From Chloroflexota bacterium (GTDB lineage: Bacteria > Chloroflexota > Anaerolineae > Aggregatilineales > UBA2796): a stretch of DNA of 64,000 nt. Each line of letters starts with the position of its first letter. The first letter of the stretch is position 1. The stretch spans positions 49,962-113,961 of the forward strand of contig JAJPHV010000060.1 of NCBI GenBank assembly GCA_021325095.1, read 5' to 3'. The notes beneath the pieces were generated by a model. The model was not told where the DNA came from. It searched no databases and worked only from the letters and a program-made list of their open reading frames with translations. Below, piece after piece: positions 59,670 through 64,000 of this stretch. The position numbers and the translations under genes were made by a program.

Positions 59670-59978
59670 TCAAGGTTCTCCCCATCGAACAGTAATCACT
59701 CTGCCCGTCTCGGAATCTGTTATTACAGTCAGGTCATTCTCCGCATCATAGTATGCCACAGTTCCCACCAAATTGCCTGGCGAACTCTGTCCTGTCCGGA
59801 CAGCATGTTCGACGACCGAAGGAACCATTCCGCGATCTTGCATTCGATCAAGCGCGTGGGCGGAATACTCTCGCCCATAAATAACTGTCTTGACATTCCC
59901 TCCAGGCTGGAAAGCATAGCGCTTAAACTCCGAGCCTCTCCGACCAACGGGAGATGACGGGACAGGTTCATGCGGCAA
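59670..59978 (-). CDS. DUF4258 protein within the nuo operon
   Basis: The 102-residue protein has the DUF4258 core: YSAHALDRMQDRGMVPSVVE, then RTGQ, VAYYDAENDLTVITD and RVITVRWGE. DUF4258 is a small alpha/beta fold seen in toxin-antitoxin-like settings; activity here is unproven. No in-frame start is close to the SD-like GGAGGG near 59905, so I keep the ATG at 59978, 5 bp after nuoH. The N-terminal 30 residues may be an extension. Confidence 0.75.
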   Translation of the reverse strand: MPHEPVPSSPVGRRGSEFKRYAFQPGGNVKTVIYGREYSAHALDRMQDRGMVPSVVEHAVRTGQSSPGNLVGTVAYYDAENDLTVITDSETGRVITVRWGEP

Positions 59979-59983
59979 GCACG

Positions 59984-61321
59984 TTACCTGGCCCGGTCAT
60001 CAGCGCGCAGCGCGGACTGCACGTTGCGAATCTGCTTCTGCGTCACGCCGAAGATGACGAACGGAATACTCAGCAGGCCGCCCACGATCTGCAAGATGAC
60101 CCAGCCGACGCCGCGCTGTTGGAGCGTTACCACGTCGCCGCGCAACTGTGTTTCCGGGCGCGGGCGCAGCGCCACCAGCATACCGACGGTCACCAGGACG
60201 AAGAACACTGCCGACACCACAAAATACAGCGTCGGGCTTTCAAACTGGTCGCTGATGACCAGCGAAACCGCCGTCCACGAGACGCCGAGCAGCGCCAGCG
60301 GCAGCATGACCTTCCAACCAAGCTGCATCAGCCGGTCATAGCGGATGCGCGGCAGCGTGGCGCGCACCCAGATCATGCCCATCAGGAACAGGATAACTTT
60401 CACGGTGAACACCACTGGCCCCAGGATCGGAACCTGATCGACCAGGGCGAAGTGATAGCCCCCAAAGTACAATGCGATCACGATCATGCTGACCGAGATC
60501 ATGCTGATGTATTCACCCATGAAGAACAGCGCGAACTTCATGCCGCTGTACTCGGTGTGGTAGCCTGCCGTCAGTTCGGACTCGGCTTCGGGCAGGTCGA
60601 AGGGCGCGCGGTTGGTTTCGGCCAGCATGGCGATCATCAGGATGGCAGCGGACAGCGGGTTCTGGAAGACGTGCCAACCCAATACCACTGGCGTACTCTG
60701 GGCATCAATGATCGTCTGCAAACTCATCGACCCGGTGATCAGGATCGGCACGGCCATCGTCAGGCCCATGCTCAATTCGTAGCTGACCATCTGCGCCGAG
60801 GCACGCAAGCCGCCGAGCATACTGTATTTGTTGTTGCTTGACCAGCCCGCCAGCACGATGCCATACGTGCCCAGGCTCATCCAGGCCAGGATGTACAGCA
60901 CGCCCACGTTCACATCGGCCAGGCCGAGCGGGACGCGATACCACACCCCATTGAACCAGGGGATGAGCAGCGGCGGACCGATAGGAATGACCGCCACGAC
61001 CAGCAGTGCCGGAACGGCCTTCATCACCGGCGCAAGCCAGTACACCACCTTGTCCGCGCCGAGGGGCGTCACATCCTCTTTGAATATGAGCTTGATGCCA
61101 TCGGCCAGCGGCTGCAGGAAGCCAAACGGCCCGGCCCGGTTCGGCCCGACGCGCTGCTGTAAAAAGCTGATGAAACGCCGTTCGAGCAGCGTTGTATAGG
61201 CGAAGCCCGTCAGCAACGTGAAGAACAGCAGGGCGCTGATAATGATCGCCCGTGCCAGTGCACAGTCAGTGCTGGCACTGCACTCAACAATGGTCGGGTG
61301 AATACCGAGAAGTTCAAACAT
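59984..61321 (-). CDS. nuoH: NADH-quinone oxidoreductase subunit H
   Basis: The 445-residue protein has at least eight membrane helices. NuoH signatures are LLERRFISFLQQRVGPNRAG, FGFLQPLADGIKLIFKED, APFDLPEAESELTAGYHTEYSG and the acidic quinone-channel residues in it. It connects the quinone site to the first proton path of complex I. It is longer than the usual 330-350, with an extra C-terminal membrane segment and tail (about 340-445). It overlaps nuoG by 8 bp. Confidence 0.96.
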   Translation of the reverse strand: MFELLGIHPTIVECSASTDCALARAIIISALLFFTLLTGFAYTTLLERRFISFLQQRVGPNRAGPFGFLQPLADGIKLIFKEDVTPLGADKVVYWLAPVMKAVPALLVVAVIPIGPPLLIPWFNGVWYRVPLGLADVNVGVLYILAWMSLGTYGIVLAGWSSNNKYSMLGGLRASAQMVSYELSMGLTMAVPILITGSMSLQTIIDAQSTPVVLGWHVFQNPLSAAILMIAMLAETNRAPFDLPEAESELTAGYHTEYSGMKFALFFMGEYISMISVSMIVIALYFGGYHFALVDQVPILGPVVFTVKVILFLMGMIWVRATLPRIRYDRLMQLGWKVMLPLALLGVSWTAVSLVISDQFESPTLYFVVSAVFFVLVTVGMLVALRPRPETQLRGDVVTLQQRGVGWVILQIVGGLLSIPFVIFGVTQKQIRNVQSALRADDRAR

Positions 61322-63848
61322 TCGCCATCACCTCTACTTTGCGCACCGTGCCCGACACCGGGATCGCAGGCGCAGGCCGGTCACTCAAGTTGCGTGGCAG
61401 CAGTGCAGCCCCGGCGGGCGCAGCCAGATCGACGCGCGCCTTCACCTCGACGGCCTGCGCGCCGTAGGCCACGCTCACGATGTCGCCGTCGGCAATGTCC
61501 ATCTTCTGAGCGTCGTCCGCGTTCAGCACCACGTAGGGAGCAGGAATATGCGCATGCATCAAATGCTCACTGGCGCGAAAGGTCGGCTTGCGATCATAGA
61601 GTTCCACGATGGGCACAATCAGCAGTTCACCCTTGCGAATTTTCCGGGCCGCCTGTTTGCCTTGCCCATCGAGCGTAACCGCGCCCTGCTCGGCCTCGAC
61701 GGGCCACTGCACGCCCAGGCCGCCCCGGTTGTCGTAAGCTGTGCCGCCATAATACAGATCGCTGCCGCCCACATCCGGGAATTGCGGTTCGACGTGCGCC
61801 AGGTTAGGGTAGCTCATCTGCGCGTAACGCGGCACGTTCCGGGTGATGTCATGCATGACCGCTGCCGCCGACAACCTGGACTTGCCGCGCCCAAGCAGTG
61901 CATTGATCTCGCCAAAGAACTTCCAATCCGGGCGCGTGCCGGGCAGCGGCGTTTGCGCGGTGTAGAAGCGCTGCACGCGCCGCTCACCGTTGGTGAAGGA
62001 ACCGTCACGCTCGGCGAAGCTCTGGCGGGGCAGCACCACGTCGGCCAGCGCCGCCGTCTCAGTCAGGAACAGATCGCTGACGACGGTGAAGCCGCTCTGC
62101 AACAGGCTGGCGCTCAAGGCGTCCTCGCCCACTACGTCGGCATCGGCCAGGAAAAGGACTTCGGGCCGCTGTCCGAGAATGGCTTCGGTGGCTTCGCTGG
62201 TATAGCCCAGGTCAAACGCGCCCTGTGTATTCGCGCCCGGCCAGACCGCCAGCAGACCGCTGTTGCGCTTGCCCGCGTGCCCGCTGCTGATCAGAATGTC
62301 CGCCGCCGTGTGCATCAGGGCCGCGTGTCCGGCCCGATCCAGGCCCTCGCCACCGACGATGATCACCAGGTTCTGCGCGTCGCCAATGTCCAGCTTGCGC
62401 AGCGCTTCGGCCTCGTGGCCGTACTGGTAGCGTTCACTCTGCTTGGCGAAACGATCTAGTTCGGTGCGCCGGGCATTGAGCACGACCAGCCGCGCGCCGC
62501 GATCTGTGGCAACTTTGACGCGCAGATAATAGATGGGCGCTTCCTCTTCCAGATCGGAAGCGACGACGACAATCGTTGTGCCCTTGCCCATGTCCTTGAA
62601 GTTGCTGCCACTGGCGAGGCCGACTTTGGCAATCAGGTCGCCACCGGTCATGTGATACGGCCACACACCAAGCTGGCTGCCGCCCGCGCCCTCCACCAGC
62701 CGGCGCAGTTCCCACAGGTCTTCGTTAGAGGCCATCGGCCCGGCGATGGCAGCCACACCTTCGGCAGTCTTCAGCTTATCGGCAATGATCGACAGCGCCT
62801 TATCCCAGGTCGTGGGAACCAGCGCGCCGTCTTGCTTGATCATCGGGCTGGTGAGGCGCTCGATGCTGCCGCGCTGATCCAGCACGGTAACGGCGTGGGC
62901 GCGACGGCGCTGGTCGAGGGGCATGGCAAGGCCCTGCATACTGCGGCTGTGGTGGTGTCCAAAACGACCCTTATCGCAAATCCAGATTTCGTTGACCGAT
63001 TCGTTCTGGCGCGGCATCACCCGCTTGACGATGGTCATCCCGTTGTAATCCCGGTCGGCGCGGGTGGTCAGGCTGAGATTGCACCCCACCGGGCAGTGCG
63101 GGCAGATGCTGGGCACTTCGGTCAGTTCCCAGGGGCGCGCGCCGAAGCGGAAGTCGGTAGTCGTCAGCGCGCCCACCGGGCAAATGTCTGTCGTGTTGCC
63201 GCTGAAGTAGGTATCGAAGGGCGGGTTACTGGTTGTGATGATCTGCAAACTGCGCCCGCGTTCGTGGAAGCCTAACACGTCGTCGCCGACCAGTTCATCC
63301 TGGAAGCGTGTACAGCGGGCACACTGGATGCAGCGCTCACGGTCAAGGTAGATCAGGTCACCGAGCGGCACGTGCTTGGCGAGGTGTATTTTCTCGTCGA
63401 AGACAAAACGGCTCGTGCCGGGGCCGTGCCGCAGTGTCAGATTCTGGAGCGGACATTCGCCGCCCTTGTCGCAGATCGGGCAGTCCAGCGGGTGGCTGGT
63501 CAGCAGGAACTCAAGGATGTCGTCGCGTGCTTCCTGAACGAGCTGACTCGCCGTCCGAACGGTCATGCCATCGCTCACGACGGTGGTGCAGGCGGTTTGC
63601 AATTTCGGCTGCCAGCGGACCGCCATTTTCCCGTCGGGGCCAAGTGTGAACTGCCCGGTTTCCTTATCGACAGCGGCCTGCCCAAGCTCCACCAGGCACA
63701 TGCGGCACATGCCTACCGGTTCCAGCTTCGGATGGTAGCAAAACACCGGGATGTCGTTCCCAATGCGCTTCGCCGCGTCAACCAGGTTCGCTCCCTTCGG
63801 AACCTGATATTCAATATCGTCGATGAAAATCCTTACGGTATCGGCCAT
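61314..63848 (-). CDS. nuoG: NADH-quinone oxidoreductase subunit G
   Basis: The 844-residue protein has an N-terminal [2Fe-2S] domain (VFCYHPKLEPVGMCRMC), the His-Cys3 site (HPLDCPICDKGGECPLQ), a [4Fe-4S] site (CIQCARC with CPVGAL), and an extra four-Cys site (CPHCPVGC with WICDKGRF) that holds cluster N7. A molybdopterin-oxidoreductase-like domain follows (about 290-700), then an aspartate-decarboxylase-like C-terminal barrel. N7 occurs in some lineages such as Thermus and E. coli. GGAGG precedes the ATG. nuoEF are not in the 150 bp left upstream. Confidence 0.96.
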   Translation of the reverse strand: MADTVRIFIDDIEYQVPKGANLVDAAKRIGNDIPVFCYHPKLEPVGMCRMCLVELGQAAVDKETGQFTLGPDGKMAVRWQPKLQTACTTVVSDGMTVRTASQLVQEARDDILEFLLTSHPLDCPICDKGGECPLQNLTLRHGPGTSRFVFDEKIHLAKHVPLGDLIYLDRERCIQCARCTRFQDELVGDDVLGFHERGRSLQIITTSNPPFDTYFSGNTTDICPVGALTTTDFRFGARPWELTEVPSICPHCPVGCNLSLTTRADRDYNGMTIVKRVMPRQNESVNEIWICDKGRFGHHHSRSMQGLAMPLDQRRRAHAVTVLDQRGSIERLTSPMIKQDGALVPTTWDKALSIIADKLKTAEGVAAIAGPMASNEDLWELRRLVEGAGGSQLGVWPYHMTGGDLIAKVGLASGSNFKDMGKGTTIVVVASDLEEEAPIYYLRVKVATDRGARLVVLNARRTELDRFAKQSERYQYGHEAEALRKLDIGDAQNLVIIVGGEGLDRAGHAALMHTAADILISSGHAGKRNSGLLAVWPGANTQGAFDLGYTSEATEAILGQRPEVLFLADADVVGEDALSASLLQSGFTVVSDLFLTETAALADVVLPRQSFAERDGSFTNGERRVQRFYTAQTPLPGTRPDWKFFGEINALLGRGKSRLSAAAVMHDITRNVPRYAQMSYPNLAHVEPQFPDVGGSDLYYGGTAYDNRGGLGVQWPVEAEQGAVTLDGQGKQAARKIRKGELLIVPIVELYDRKPTFRASEHLMHAHIPAPYVVLNADDAQKMDIADGDIVSVAYGAQAVEVKARVDLAAPAGAALLPRNLSDRPAPAIPVSGTVRKVEVMANV

Positions 63849-64000
63849 CCATTCCTCCGCTAGAGATGCCCCAGCGTATAAAGTGCTTGGTGCTTAAATA
63901 CCTGTTGCTCGTGTGCAGTACCGGAGACCTTCGCGCGCCCGATCAGCCAGCGCGCGGTTAATATACCCCCAATTTGCGCTTTCGGCTTGTGGTTCGGCCA

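Noticed and set aside
63849..64000. Possible 3' end of nuoF upstream of nuoG
   Set aside because: Two minus-strand frames stay open for part of this stretch (one to a TAG just before the nuoG SD), but neither translation resembles the NuoF C-terminus, so nothing is called.

Overview
The window is one continuous stretch of GC-rich bacterial chromosome with dense, mostly operonic genes. It looks like a member of the Chloroflexota (Anaerolineae-like). The reasons are the many large secreted or membrane proteins with SH3b, M23 or von Willebrand domains joined by Thr/Pro linkers, several Hanks-type Ser/Thr kinases (one fused to about 22 TPRs and followed by an FHA gene), an archaeal-type aspartyl-tRNA synthetase, a respiratory complex I operon with an N7-type NuoG, and a GC-rich palindromic repeat (CCTCACCCCC...CCCCTCTC and its mirror) dispersed between genes. 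The taxon is an inference from gene content; there is no rRNA gene.

Layout. 1-7.5 kb: a cut-off FGGY sugar kinase, a VIT/VWA surface protein, aspS, and the ruvB-DUF2905-queA group. 7.7-14 kb: a small DUF6150 protein, a 1086-residue lipoprotein, and an unusual tandem solute-binding protein that faces an OmpR-type two-component system across a region with two inverted Pho-box-like sites. 16-21 kb: two different M23 peptidases flanking rtcB. 21-27 kb: a minus-strand operon pknB-like kinase, GAF/PAS histidine kinase, PaaG-like isomerase, TPR protein. 27-35 kb: a Clp ATPase, mazEF, the TPR kinase and FHA protein.

35-38.5 kb is a decayed accessory island holding two tRNA-Arg genes. It has a serine recombinase lacking its N-terminus that reads into tRNA-Arg(TCT), a MerT-like transporter cut by an IS481-like remnant, and relics of IS1595-like and IS3/IS481-like transposases. 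38.5-45 kb is a sugar-alcohol uptake and oxidation operon with a SorC regulator and a palindromic operator. 45-51.5 kb holds an O-antigen ligase-like protein, a SUFU-domain protein, and a heterodimeric ABC exporter behind an AT-rich region with several promoters and a dual operator.

51.7-56.3 kb carries what I regard as the most interesting system. It is a minus-strand sulfur-carrier operon: JAMM protease, rhodanese, CysO-like carrier, DUF4395, thioredoxin, and MoeB-rhodanese (MoeZ-like). It resembles the mycobacterial CysO/MoeZ/Mec cysteine pathway. The CysO-like protein ends in GG followed by an extra SAA. The operon is preceded by a good promoter that would make a leaderless mRNA, a 38-codon ORF with clustered Cys codons, and an intrinsic terminator, which is the layout of a cysteine-responsive attenuator.

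56.3-64 kb holds manA, a sorbosone-dehydrogenase-like secreted protein, and nuoG-nuoH-nuoI with a two-gene cassette (DUF4258 protein plus an unknown) inserted between nuoH and nuoI.
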